Positions 30,149 through 38,038 are shown, counted from the first letter of the stretch. The stretch: 64,000 nucleotides of DNA from Brevundimonas sp. G8 (GCF_902506205.1 NZ_LR732816.1:3236993-3300992); one strand, 5' to 3'. Translations and numbers: made by a program. The notes: generated by a model from the letters alone, not told the origin.

Positions 30149-30255
30149 CGGCGTCGCATGTTAAGGACCGCTTTCAGGTTGAGGCGAACGTCTGATCGCG
30201 ACCGGCCGCCTCCACGTGACTCCACAAACCCGGTTCGTCGTGCGAGCGTCCCGCC

Positions 30256-30960
30256 ATGTGCAACCTCTATCGCCAGCGCTCCGGTCCTCAAGCGATCATG
30301 GACATGGCCAAGGCCATGCGCTCGACGGTCGGCAACCTAGCGCCGGGAGACGTCTATCCCGACTACGCCGCGCCGATCATAAGGACGGCCGCCGATGGCG
30401 TTCGCGAACTCGCCCTGGCGCGCTGGGGCATGCCGTCGTCATCGAAGGCGATCTATGAGGCGGCGACCAAGCGCGCCGATAGGTTGCGGGCCAAGACGAC
30501 GGAGTTCGACTTCCAGGACCTGCTGAAGAATGAGCCGGACAGCGGCACGACCAACGTCCGCAACACGGCGTCGACCCATTGGAAGCGCTGGCTGGAGCCG
30601 TCGCACCGCTGCCTGGTTCCGTTCACAGCCTTTAGCGAACCCGGCCGCGACGCCGCCGGCAAGTACCAGCCGGCGTGGTTCAAGCTGGCGGGCGACGACC
30701 CTGACCCCCTGGCCTTCTTTGCCGGCATCCACCTCCCGGCCTGGGAGGGCGTGCGCAAGATCAAGACCGGCTGGGAGCAGGCCGACCTGTTCGCCTTCCT
30801 TACGACGGAGCCCAGTGAGCCTGTGAAGTCGATCCACCCGAAGGCCATGCCGGTGATTTTGACGGAGACAGACGAGATCGAGGCCTGGATGACCGCCCCC
30901 TGGCCGGAGGCCAGCGCGCTGCAGTGCGCCCTTCCTGACGGCGCGCTGGCGACGCTCTGA
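30256..30960 (+). CDS. SRAP domain protein (YedK/HMCES-like)
   Basis: The 234-residue protein begins MCNLY, so Cys2 becomes the new N-terminal residue that forms a thiazolidine bond with abasic sites. Other SRAP landmarks are present: an Asn in TNVRNTAS, the glutamate in RCLVPFTAFSEP, and the histidine in IHPKAMPVIL near residue 198. SRAP proteins shield abasic sites in single-stranded DNA and are often next to DNA-repair or mobile genes. It lies between a pseudogene and a small hypothetical gene in a mosaic region. The family assignment is firm and the mechanism is known for relatives. Confidence 0.92.
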   Translation: MCNLYRQRSGPQAIMDMAKAMRSTVGNLAPGDVYPDYAAPIIRTAADGVRELALARWGMPSSSKAIYEAATKRADRLRAKTTEFDFQDLLKNEPDSGTTNVRNTASTHWKRWLEPSHRCLVPFTAFSEPGRDAAGKYQPAWFKLAGDDPDPLAFFAGIHLPAWEGVRKIKTGWEQADLFAFLTTEPSEPVKSIHPKAMPVILTETDEIEAWMTAPWPEASALQCALPDGALATL

Positions 30961-30985
30961 ACGACTCGGCCTAGAAGCTGCGCCC

Positions 30986-31261
30986 ATGACGCCCGACGAA
31001 CTGAACGACGCACTAGACGCGATGCAGGCCGCGGCCGGCGAAGACGCCAACAGACGACCCGGTCTGATCGAGATTCAATCCGACGCGTGGGTCGATGGCT
31101 TGGCCGACATGCCGGTCGCGAAACCCAAGACCATTGTCGACGGGATCCGCATTCGCGACATCAAGGTCGCGGTGAGCGCGGGCGTTGTCTCCACGGTCTT
31201 GCCCCGCGCGGAGGCGGCCGAGCGAGGCGAGCCGTATCGTGATCTGGCGTCGCGGACCTAG
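30986..31261 (+). CDS. Small hypothetical protein (91 aa)
   Basis: The 91-residue protein begins PDELNDALDAMQAAAGEDAN, with an acidic helical N-terminus. A strand-rich middle follows, including VDGIRIRDIKVAVSAGVVS. I do not recognise a family. The N-terminal 24 residues are echoed at 7998. It begins 25 bases after the SRAP gene on the same strand, and no ribosome site is visible, so it may be co-transcribed. It appears intact. Confidence 0.5.
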   Translation: MTPDELNDALDAMQAAAGEDANRRPGLIEIQSDAWVDGLADMPVAKPKTIVDGIRIRDIKVAVSAGVVSTVLPRAEAAERGEPYRDLASRT

Positions 31262-31469
31262 ACCGTCTCGGGCGCCGTCGATTTGCCGCGACATGACCTA
31301 GCAAGCCCGCTCCAGGATATCCCATGGACGGAGGGGATCCGGATCAGCGACCCCGGGATAAAGGCGCTGATGATCGCGGTCGCGATCGAAAAGCGGCCTG
31401 CAGTTCCTGCCCGCCCTCGCCCTGGGACCGATCGTCGAGCACTTCCCGGAACCGAGGTGACGAAGTCCG

Positions 31470-32051
31470 CTAGAAGCCAAAGTCCGTCTGGGCCGGATCC
31501 GGACCCCGCGACCGGCGTCGCGAAATCCGGGCCGGGGCAGCGGGCGGCGGAAGCGGCGGCGAAACCGACCGCATCGGCGGCAGGGCGGACGGCAGCGCCC
31601 GCGTCGATCGCGGCATGCCGGGCAATCGCGGCGCGCTCGGCGGGCTGAAACGCCGCCCCTCGCCCGGCGCTCGGACACTCACCGGCTCGGCGGATCGCCT
31701 CTCCTGCTTCCAGGCGTTCAGCTCGCTTTCCCACCATCCGACCCGTCCCGGGGACACCGGAACAGGCCCCGGAAACAGTCCCGCCCTCTGCATGCGCCAC
31801 GCCGTCGTCCGACTGAAACCGACGAGTTTGCGCACCTCGGGCCAGGGCAGAAGCCGGTCCTCCGGACCGCCGGGCTCAAGGCCCCAGCTGTGTGACCGGA
31901 TCGCGGTCGTCCGCCCTCTCGAAGGCCGAACGGGCGTCGGCGGCTCAACGCGCTCCAGGATCACCCCTGTGACGATGCGCCCCCTCGCCGCCTCCGGGAT
32001 GCCGGCGAAGAGGTCCGGGATGTCGGATCGGTCCGGCCGTCGGTCAGCCAC
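31470..32051 (-). CDS. AlpA-like helix-turn-helix regulator with long C-terminal tail
   Basis: The 193-residue protein has an AlpA-type helix-turn-helix near residues 68-118: LPWPEVRKLVGFSRTTAWRM, then GLFPGPVPVSPGRVGWWESEL. Classical AlpA proteins have about 70 residues. This one has a disordered N-terminus and a proline/arginine-rich tail of about 75 residues ending DFGF. AlpA proteins activate excision or prophage genes. The start overlaps the preceding HTH gene by eight bases, making the third gene of a coupled triad. Its role outside an intact prophage is unclear. Confidence 0.75.
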   Translation of the reverse strand: MADRRPDRSDIPDLFAGIPEAARGRIVTGVILERVEPPTPVRPSRGRTTAIRSHSWGLEPGGPEDRLLPWPEVRKLVGFSRTTAWRMQRAGLFPGPVPVSPGRVGWWESELNAWKQERRSAEPVSVRAPGEGRRFSPPSAPRLPGMPRSTRALPSALPPMRSVSPPLPPPAAPARISRRRSRGPDPAQTDFGF

Positions 32052-32313
32052 GGCGTCGGCCCTGCGCTGCGGCCGGGGCGCCGGTGCGAAGCTCCGAGAC
32101 CTGGCTCGCCGCCCAGGCCTCGAGCAGATTGCGCGGATAGAGCGGTTTGGACCGGACGTGGCGGCACGGCGGGCCGTCCGATCGGGTCGACCACAGCCGC
32201 GCCAGCGTGGCCGGCTTGAGCCGGATGCCGCGCTGCGCCAGGAAGGCAGAGGCCTCGGCGCGCGTCAGGAGCGCGCCCTCCTCCAGAGCAGAGCCTGGGG
32301 GTTCCGTCGTCAT
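32044..32313 (-). CDS. Small helix-turn-helix protein
   Basis: The 89-residue protein contains LLTRAEASAFLAQRGIRLKP, then ATLARLWSTRSDGPPCRHVR and KPLYPRNLLEAWAASQVSE. This is the pattern of an excisionase/MerR-like winged helix in which residues 15-65 bind DNA. The ATG overlaps the sigma gene stop by four bases (ATGA), and its own stop overlaps the AlpA start. The gene sits between an apparently truncated sigma factor and an AlpA protein, so it may supply DNA binding for the set. The C-terminus is alanine/arginine-rich. Confidence 0.72.
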   Translation of the reverse strand: MTTEPPGSALEEGALLTRAEASAFLAQRGIRLKPATLARLWSTRSDGPPCRHVRSKPLYPRNLLEAWAASQVSELRTGAPAAAQGRRRG

Positions 32314-32762
32314 AGGGCGCCGCCCTGAGGTCGGCATTGCCGGACGGTGAACACCCTGCGTCCCGCCGCCAGGGCGAGGTAGCAGTCCAAAACGTTCGAG
32401 ACGTACCGCAGGGGCGCTGGCAAGCTGTCGATCACCTGTTCCAGCAGCACAGCCTCGAGTTGGTCGGGGCTGAGACTGTCGTCGTCTGCGTTGGCTGCCG
32501 CATGGCGCGCCGCGACTTGGCGATGACGCACCCGGTCTAGCGCGAGATTCTGGGCGATTCGAAGCAGGAACGCCTTGGGATGCTGGATGGGATTGTCGTG
32601 TCCGAGCGCCGCCACCCGGACCCAGGCGTCCTGGACGATGTCCTCGGCGTCGGCCCCGAACCGCCCCCGCATCCTTGCGGTCAGCCAGGGCGCATAGCGA
32701 CGGTACAGGTCGGCCATACCCACTTCGGCGCGGACGCGCGATTGCACAGTTTCCTCCGACAC
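32310..32762 (-). CDS. Sigma-70-like factor with region 2 but no visible region 4
   Basis: The 150-residue protein starts at a GTG preceded by AAAGGAGG seven bases upstream, the best ribosome site nearby. Region 2 of ECF sigma factors is clear: ADLYRRYAPWLTARM, DAEDIVQDAWVRVAAL and KAFLLRIAQNLALDRVRHRQ. A short linker (SPDQLEAVLLEQVIDSLPAPLR) would normally lead into region 4, but only about 26 more residues follow and they lack an HTH. None of the other frames restores it. It could be a decayed sigma factor or one that relies on the coupled HTH proteins for -35 recognition. The length is well short of a normal ECF (about 180). Confidence 0.75.
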   Translation of the reverse strand: MSEETVQSRVRAEVGMADLYRRYAPWLTARMRGRFGADAEDIVQDAWVRVAALGHDNPIQHPKAFLLRIAQNLALDRVRHRQVAARHAAANADDDSLSPDQLEAVLLEQVIDSLPAPLRYVSNVLDCYLALAAGRRVFTVRQCRPQGGAL

Positions 32763-33217
32763 GGGTCCGCCTCCTTTCGCAAAGAGGCGGACCCGGCCGA
32801 TGCCGGATGTTGAGAACGTGATTGAGACACGCGCGGGCGCCTTTAGCCGTGCCGCAAGGCGAAGCCTGGACATACGCGCACGCCATCCGTGCACCGGAAT
32901 TGAAGATCAGGTCGAACAGTCAATCGAGGTTCTCACGCCTCGGCGTCCCTACGAACGCGCCCGGATTCTCATCCAGAAATCGCCGCCTGACAAGAGGGCG
33001 GGTTGCGAGCCGGAGAACCCAGCGTAGAATGCCGCCGTCCGACCGGATTGCCGCCGCCCTGTCCAAGCGCCCTGCGCCAAAGGCGTCGGCCATGCCCAAC
33101 AGTCATGTTCTCACACTTCCGGTCGGACACCCGGCCTGATTTGTTCGTCGCAACCAAACCATTAGAACGGGTCCAAGCGCTGCCGTACCGCCCCTCTCGG
33201 GCTGAGATTGAACCATC
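32763..33217. other. Gene-poor intergenic stretch
   Basis: No convincing gene is visible across about 455 bases. Frames here lack ribosome sites and recognisable motifs. The right-hand end leads into a short fragment of a nucleotidyltransferase/HEPN-type gene. The left end should carry the promoter of the sigma-HTH triad, but I could not define -35 and -10 boxes. Confidence 0.4.
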
Positions 33218-33289
33218 ATGAAGGACGCCCTCGACCACCTGCCCGAGCGCCAGCAACGCGAGTTGGAGCATAGCGAATGGTCGCGCTAA
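33218..33289 (+). pseudogene. N-terminal remnant resembling a HEPN/nucleotidyltransferase gene
   Basis: The 23-codon frame begins MKDALDHLPERQQRELEHSE and then stops. MK-x-x-LDHLP-x-x-QREL is the N-terminus I associate with fused nucleotidyltransferase/HEPN proteins of proteobacteria. The body of the gene is absent, so this is a truncated relic in a mosaic region. The label is tentative because only about 18 residues can be compared. Confidence 0.35.
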
Positions 33290-33466
33290 TCAGAGCTGCT
33301 TAGCGCCAGGAGCAGACATTTGCAGGTCGCCGATAAGGCGACACTCGATAGTATGGCGAAGGTCCGAGCCGGCGTTGCGGCGAGGTCAGCTCTCGCCCCA
33401 TAGCGGACGCCCCAGAGAGCCGGCGACGCCCTGAGACCGTCGCCTCGAACCATAGTTCCGCTAGCG

Positions 33467-34393
33467 TTAGGCAATCGCCAGAATGATCTTTCCCTGAGCC
33501 CGGCCACTCTCCGAGAGTTCGAGCGCTTCGGTGACATCCTCGAAGGAATAAACAGTGCCGACATGAGGCGTAAGCCGGCCCTCGTCGACGAGAGACCGGA
33601 GAGATGACAGCTGATCAGCATTTGCTTTTGTGTATACCCGTTCAACCCTGACGTCGGACCACGGCTTGTCCTCGCCAGGAAACGCCACCGCCGTAACAAG
33701 GACACCGCCCGGTCGAACCGTGCGGAACGCGCGCTTAAACGTCTCCCCGCCTATGGTGTCGAACACCACATCCATATCGCTGACCACCTGCTCGAACGGC
33801 TGGGCCGTGTAGTCGACGAAAGCGTCGACCCCCAGGCTTCGGACGAAGGCTTCATTTCGGCTCGACGCCATCGCGGTGACGTGCGCGCCTTTCGCCTTGG
33901 CGATCTGGATAGCGAGCGAGCCCACGCCGCCCGACCCGCCCGTGATCAAGAGACGATCGCCCGCTTTGAGACCCCCAGCATCGATCATTGACTGCCAGGC
34001 TGTCAGGCCTCCTAGCGGAATGGCTGCGGAATGGATGAAGTCGAGGCGCTCGGGTTTGCGCACGAGGTCGTCGGCCTCGACCACGACGTATTCGGCGAAC
34101 CCGCCGCTCGAAACGATGCCGAAAACCTCGTCACCTTCCCCGAGGATATCGACCCCCTCTCCGACTGCGTCCACTACCCCGGAAATCTCGCTTCCCATGC
34201 GGATAGGAAGCGTCATGCCCATGCGTTGGCCCGCCCCGTTACGGATCTTCCAGTCGACGGGATTGACACCCGCCGCACGCACCGCCACCCGGATCTTGCC
34301 TGGTCCAGGGGTCGAGCAAGGCAGCTCGACAAGTCGGACGACGCTGTTGTCGCCGTAGTTATCAATGCTCACAGCCTTCATCATTTTGGTCAT
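33467..34393 (-). CDS. NADP-dependent zinc-independent alcohol dehydrogenase / quinone oxidoreductase family
   Basis: The 308-residue medium-chain reductase has a GroES-like N-terminal half (AAGVNPVDWKIRNG, MGSEISGVVDAVGEG) and a Rossmann cofactor motif LLITGGSGGVGSLAIQIAKA near residue 150. There are no catalytic zinc ligands of the classical alcohol dehydrogenase type, so it belongs with NADPH quinone/enone reductases. The ATG at 34393 has GGAG seven bases upstream; an ATG at 34399 is also possible. It is divergent from an AraC gene 85 bases away, which probably regulates it. The substrate is unknown. Confidence 0.9.
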   Translation of the reverse strand: MTKMMKAVSIDNYGDNSVVRLVELPCSTPGPGKIRVAVRAAGVNPVDWKIRNGAGQRMGMTLPIRMGSEISGVVDAVGEGVDILGEGDEVFGIVSSGGFAEYVVVEADDLVRKPERLDFIHSAAIPLGGLTAWQSMIDAGGLKAGDRLLITGGSGGVGSLAIQIAKAKGAHVTAMASSRNEAFVRSLGVDAFVDYTAQPFEQVVSDMDVVFDTIGGETFKRAFRTVRPGGVLVTAVAFPGEDKPWSDVRVERVYTKANADQLSSLRSLVDEGRLTPHVGTVYSFEDVTEALELSESGRAQGKIILAIA

Positions 34394-34478
34394 CGGCATT
34401 CTCCTCGACGGGTTCGAGGCGCTGATGTAGGGCGATCGGCCACCGATGTGCCGCCAATCGGCATCGCGGAGACGCCAA

Positions 34479-35225
34479 ATGATGGACACGCCCTCCTTCA
34501 CGGTGAGCCGAGGCCAGAAGCTCCGGAGCAAGGGACTGCCGATGCATACGCATCGGGAGGGTCAACTTACGTTCGCCGCCTCTGGCGTCGTGCAGATCCA
34601 CACCAAGGAAGGCCGATGGCTCGCACCGCCGCTGCTCGCCGTCTGGGTGCCTCCGGGTGTCGAGCACATGGCGGAAGTCCTCAGGGATGCAGAACTGCGG
34701 ATCGTTCATTGCCAGGCGGAGGCCGTCGCATCGATCCGACCTTCTCTGGCAGCCGATCGAGCCTTTGCGGTCAGAGTGACTCCACTCTTCGCCGCACTGC
34801 TTGAGGCGGCTTTCGTATCGGGGGTCCCGCAGTCAAAGATCGATCTGCTTGTGCAACTGATGCTCCACGAGCTGGCGGAAACTGTCGACGCCCCAACCTT
34901 CTTGCCGATGCCGTCCAGCGCCGTCGCCCTCCGTGTTGCCGAACTGGCGATCGACGACCCCAGGGGTCGCTTCGATCTTCATGACCTTGCTACCCAAGCA
35001 GCGACTTCTGAGCGGACGGCGAGCCGACTCTTCCCCGCCGAGACAGGCTTGACCTTCAAGGGCTGGCGTCAACGCGCGCGCATTGTTCATGCCATCGACC
35101 GCCTCGGCAGCGGACTTCCAATCGCACGCGTGGCCTCCGCTTGCGGATTTTCGAGCACGGCCGCCTTTTCAGCTGCTTTCAGGCAGGTGACGAGGATGTC
35201 GCCCACGGAGTTCGTGCGGGGCTGA
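34479..35225 (+). CDS. AraC family transcriptional regulator
   Basis: The 248-residue protein has a cupin-like N-terminal sensor (MHTHREGQLTFAASGVVQIH, WVPPGVEHMAEVL) and two C-terminal helix-turn-helix motifs, one DLATQAATSERTASRLFPAE and the second IARVASACGFSSTAAFSAAFR. Two adjacent ATGs (34479 and 34482) open the frame. It is divergent from the oxidoreductase at 33467, so it is likely the local regulator. The intervening 85 bases hold GGCCACCGATGTGCCGCC, which might be part of an operator; this is a guess. Confidence 0.9.
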   Translation: MMDTPSFTVSRGQKLRSKGLPMHTHREGQLTFAASGVVQIHTKEGRWLAPPLLAVWVPPGVEHMAEVLRDAELRIVHCQAEAVASIRPSLAADRAFAVRVTPLFAALLEAAFVSGVPQSKIDLLVQLMLHELAETVDAPTFLPMPSSAVALRVAELAIDDPRGRFDLHDLATQAATSERTASRLFPAETGLTFKGWRQRARIVHAIDRLGSGLPIARVASACGFSSTAAFSAAFRQVTRMSPTEFVRG

Positions 35226-35403
35226 GCCGGCTGCAAAGACGTGAGTTTCGGGGTCAGGCTTAAATGTCGGCTGTCAGCCCTTCTGCCAATGTTGCTAACC
35301 ACTTATCTCAGACGTTCGGGAAAGTCGGCTATCGGCTCCCAGCCCAATGTCCGTTTCTCAGGTGCTGTTCGATGACCGCTCTCGACCCATTGCGGACCTC
35401 TAC

Positions 35404-35772
35404 CTATCCTCCCAACGCGACCGAAAGCCTCTCCCTCACGTCCAAAGGGAGAACTTCCCGAGACGCGCTGAGCAAAATCAGGTCTGCCTCTGACCAGACC
35501 TTTTTTCGGGCAATGGAGCCTGTGATCGACACATTTTCCAACACCAGCTTCGTAAGGCTTAGTCCACGTCCCTCTAGTGCTGACGAGAGGGAACAAAGTT
35601 CAACCTCGTTCATACCACGCACGGCCTCTTGGAGGTCAGCGAGCACGTATTTCGCATCGCGGTCACTCAGAGCGGCCAGTTCATCGGAAGTGAACATGGG
35701 CTGATCCGCGTGGAACTCGACCATGGTTGCGGAGAGGGCATCGAGCGCAAGCTTTCGTTCGTGCGGTTCCAT
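35404..35772 (-). CDS. Hypothetical protein (122 aa)
   Basis: The helical, acidic protein (MEPHERKLALDALSATMVEF, LSDRDAKYVLADLQEAVRG) has no recognised domain. I chose the ATG at 35772, preceded by AAGGTG; the longer frame to 35919 would run through the dispersed repeat. It is one of four small hypothetical genes on this strand separated by repeat copies at 35801, 36658 and 37141. The function is unknown. Confidence 0.5.
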   Translation of the reverse strand: MEPHERKLALDALSATMVEFHADQPMFTSDELAALSDRDAKYVLADLQEAVRGMNEVELCSLSSALEGRGLSLTKLVLENVSITGSIARKKVWSEADLILLSASREVLPLDVRERLSVALGG

Positions 35773-35800
35773 AAGGCACCTTCGGCTATGGAAGGTTTGG

Positions 35801-35900
35801 TTTCCACCCTCAACTGACGCGGATGGAGACCGCTTTTCAGCAAGAGGTCCGACGTCCGCTTTAGACGTTGGAGCCCGGGTCTCAAATCGACCCAGCGGAC
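35801..35900. repeat. Dispersed intergenic repeat, copy A
   Basis: This stretch starts TTTCCACCCTCAACTGACGC and ends near AAATCGACCC. It aligns along its whole length with the copy at 36658-36750 and partly with 37141-37200. All lie between genes in this region. It is likely one of the small non-coding repeats common in alphaproteobacteria. Confidence 0.6.
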
Positions 35901-35908
35901 CTTTTCCG

Positions 35909-36175
35909 TCAGAGACCAAGAAGGGTCGCCAGAACCACAGTAACCGCGAATGCGATCAAACCTCCGCCCACGAGTAGCAAGGCGGACAGGAGGTCTCGGC
36001 TGAATAGATAGGCCGCAATCGCGCTTCCGACGACAATCGCAAACATCACGATGAAAGCGTCTAGAGCCCGACGTTCTGAAACAGCTGAGATCATCAGTCC
36101 GGTAACGACGCAGACCACCCACGAAGACAAAATGATCGCAATCAAGCGATTGCCCTTTTCCTTGGTGAAAATCAT
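35909..36175 (-). CDS. Small membrane protein (88 aa)
   Basis: The protein has a short basic N-terminus (MIFTKEKGNRL) and three hydrophobic helices: LIAIILSSWVVCVVTGLMI, FIVMFAIVVGSAIAAYLF and ALLLVGGGLIAFAVTVVLAT. It is probably an inner-membrane protein. I chose the ATG at 36175, preceded by GGGGAACGTGG; a TTG at 36202 would add nine residues. No family is recognised. It lies between two repeat copies. Confidence 0.5.
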   Translation of the reverse strand: MIFTKEKGNRLIAIILSSWVVCVVTGLMISAVSERRALDAFIVMFAIVVGSAIAAYLFSRDLLSALLLVGGGLIAFAVTVVLATLLGL

Positions 36176-36233
36176 CCACGTTCCCCGTTTGGTAGCCGAC
36201 AATCATACGAAGGCGGATGTCCGATTCCGACCC

Positions 36234-36629
36234 TTAGCGGACCTTCAGCTTGCGGCCCGGTATGCCGAGGTATTCGTCAATCGACCGGCGGCCCCTCTGG
36301 TCTTCGACGGTGACAGTGAAATGGCCGCCGTATCTGCTGTCGGTAGCAAAGCGAGCAGTTAGGGCGGCGAACGCTGACGCGCTTGTGCCATGGCTCGCGC
36401 AAAGTCGATCAAGAGCATCCTGATACAGCTTGATGACTTTGGTGAGTGTCGGAGATGTTGCGCTGCCCAAACTCGTGCCAGTCAGGAAGTCCACCTCTAT
36501 GTATCCCGCTGGCGAACCCGCTGCTTCGGCGAAGATGTCTATCTCGTAGTAGCCTACGAGCAGGCATATGCCGCTCCCGAGCGAGTCAGCGATATTATGT
36601 CCGATGGATTTGAGTTCGCCGAACTTCAT
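36234..36629 (-). CDS. Hypothetical protein (131 aa)
   Basis: The protein has mixed strands and helices (YYEIDIFAEAAGSPAGYIEV, ALDRLCASHGTSASAFAALT) and a charged C-terminus (RRSIDEYLGIPGRKLKVR). It has no signal peptide or clear membrane segment. No family is recognised. The start at 36629 lies about 30 bases from repeat copy C. A nearby possible repeat-like stretch with GCGGATGTCCG is just downstream of its stop. Confidence 0.45.
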   Translation of the reverse strand: MKFGELKSIGHNIADSLGSGICLLVGYYEIDIFAEAAGSPAGYIEVDFLTGTSLGSATSPTLTKVIKLYQDALDRLCASHGTSASAFAALTARFATDSRYGGHFTVTVEDQRGRRSIDEYLGIPGRKLKVR

Positions 36630-36657
36630 CAGGTCACTCTACCGATCCAACGACCAC

Positions 36658-36750
36658 TTTCCACCCCTAGCTGACGCCGATCGCGACGGCTTTCCGACCA
36701 GAAGTCCACGTCAGCTTTCGGCGACGAAGCCCAGAAACGAAATCGACCCC
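36658..36750. repeat. Dispersed intergenic repeat, copy C
   Basis: This stretch begins TTTCCACCCCTAGCTGACGC and ends AAATCGACCCC. Gap-tolerant comparison with 35801-35900 shows the same order of short blocks: TTTCCACCC, CTGACGC, GCTTT, GAAATCGACCC-like end. It lies upstream of the 131-residue gene. Confidence 0.6.
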
Positions 36751-36771
36751 TCCAGACGGTGTAGTTTGGGT

Positions 36772-37113
36772 CTAGCGTCGCCATTGGAACGGGAGTTCGA
36801 CCTCACGCCCGACTTCGGCCTGATCAGCCACGAAGCTGGCTGACATACACAAGCTCCACTCACCAAGCCGGGCGTCAGGCGTGCTCAGAACAATACACCG
36901 GTCCAACTCTCCGGCTGCACCAACGCGACACCGGAGACGGACCGACTCGTCTGGAAGGTCGGTGCCGGACGGCTGGCAGCGGGTAATCTCTTCAGGCGAT
37001 GGGGTGCGCTTCCATAGCGGGGGCTTGGATTGGCTGTGAGTCCCAGCAGGGGCGAACCCGCAACCGCTAAGGAAAACAGCAACAGCCGCGACCTGACCAG
37101 AAATACGTTTCAT
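36772..37113 (-). CDS. Small lipoprotein with TonB C-terminal-like domain
   Basis: The 113-residue protein has a signal peptide with lipobox FLSGC (Cys about residue 18). The C-terminal part, VRLRCRVGAAGELDRCIVLS and onward, resembles the V-x-G-x-v-x-x-C pattern of TonB C-terminal domains with two paired cysteines. It lacks the membrane anchor and proline linker of a true TonB, so it may be a periplasmic or outer-membrane variant. I chose the ATG at 37113. Its role is unknown. Confidence 0.5.
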   Translation of the reverse strand: MKRISGQVAAVAVFLSGCGFAPAGTHSQSKPPLWKRTPSPEEITRCQPSGTDLPDESVRLRCRVGAAGELDRCIVLSTPDARLGEWSLCMSASFVADQAEVGREVELPFQWRR

Positions 37114-37140
37114 CGCGATGGAGGATAGACACACGGAAGG

Positions 37141-37200
37141 TCCGCTTTCCACCCCTCCGAGACATTGGGGCAGTCCGCTTTCTGGCGAGCTGCCCCGAGT
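37141..37200. repeat. Dispersed intergenic repeat, partial copy D
   Basis: TCCGCTTTCCACCCCTCCGA opens a short stretch that shares TTTCCACCCC with copies A and C and contains a second TCCGCTTTCTGG. It sits between the small lipoprotein and the recombinase. It looks like a shorter relic of the same family. Confidence 0.5.
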
Positions 37201-37204
37201 GGGC

Positions 37205-37831
37205 TCAGAGGTCGATCTGCTCCAAAATCTCCAGCGCATCGTCCACTTCGATGCCGAGATACCTGACGGTGCTCTCCAGCTTTCCGTGCCCGAGCAGAAG
37301 TTGGCAGGCGCGTAGGTTTCCGGTCTTCTTGTAGATCAAGGCCACCTTGGTCCGTCGAAGGCTGTGCGTGCCATAAGCGCTTGGGTTGAGGTCGATCATT
37401 CTCACCCAGGCATCGACCAGCCGCGCGTATTGTCTGGTGCCTATGTGCTCTCCCTCCCGGCTGCGGCTGGGGAAAAGCCAGTCGTCACGCCGTCGCCCTC
37501 GGCGCTCCAACCATTGAACCAGCGCTTCTCTGGCGGCCTCCGTGATCTCGAACGGCACGGGCCGACCGGTCTTCTGCTGAATGATCGTCGACCGCTGCCG
37601 AATGACGCCACCTTGAGCGATGTCGCCGAGGCGGAGTTTTACGAGATCACAGCCCCGCAGTTTGGCGTCCAATGCGATGTTGAACATCGCCAGATCCCGG
37701 ATCGATCCAACGGACTTGAGGTGCTGTCGGATCGCCCAGATATGCTTTGGCTTGAGTGGAGCCTTGGCTCCAGCCATTCGACCAGCGTTCCAGGGTTTGC
37801 GTGGTAAACGAAACAGATCGGGCTGGCTCAT
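37205..37831 (-). CDS. Minimal tyrosine recombinase (integrase)
   Basis: The 208-residue protein is essentially a catalytic domain. It shows the active-site pattern Arg (ALDAKLRGCDLVKLRL), Lys (QQKTGRPVPFEI), HxxR (THSLRRTKVAL), H/W box (LLGHGKLEST) and the nucleophile Tyr in VRYLGIE. There is no separate arm-binding or core-binding N-terminal domain, so it is shorter than the common 300-400 residues. I chose the ATG at 37831 with GGAGG five bases upstream; a GTG at 37837 is possible. Target sites are not visible. It could act for a small mobile element or on an inversion or excision site. Confidence 0.85.
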   Translation of the reverse strand: MSQPDLFRLPRKPWNAGRMAGAKAPLKPKHIWAIRQHLKSVGSIRDLAMFNIALDAKLRGCDLVKLRLGDIAQGGVIRQRSTIIQQKTGRPVPFEITEAAREALVQWLERRGRRRDDWLFPSRSREGEHIGTRQYARLVDAWVRMIDLNPSAYGTHSLRRTKVALIYKKTGNLRACQLLLGHGKLESTVRYLGIEVDDALEILEQIDL

Positions 37832-38038
37832 GGCCACCTCCCACGATCAACGCCCCCTCATCAGGATACGCTCCAAACTGCGCGGATGCGCCAGGATCGG
37901 TCATTCATTGAGTGCCGGAAACACGACATTCAGCGTGCGCTCGAAGGTCGGAATTCCGCCCGCTCGCCTAAGACCGGGTCCGACCCGTTCCGGACATAGG
38001 TGGTTGCCGGGCAGGAGGTTGTGCGCCAAATCCGTCTG

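Noticed and set aside
32822..33139. 105-codon plus-strand frame upstream of the HEPN-like fragment
   Set aside because: The composition is random and Arg/Pro rich, with no ribosome site or motif.
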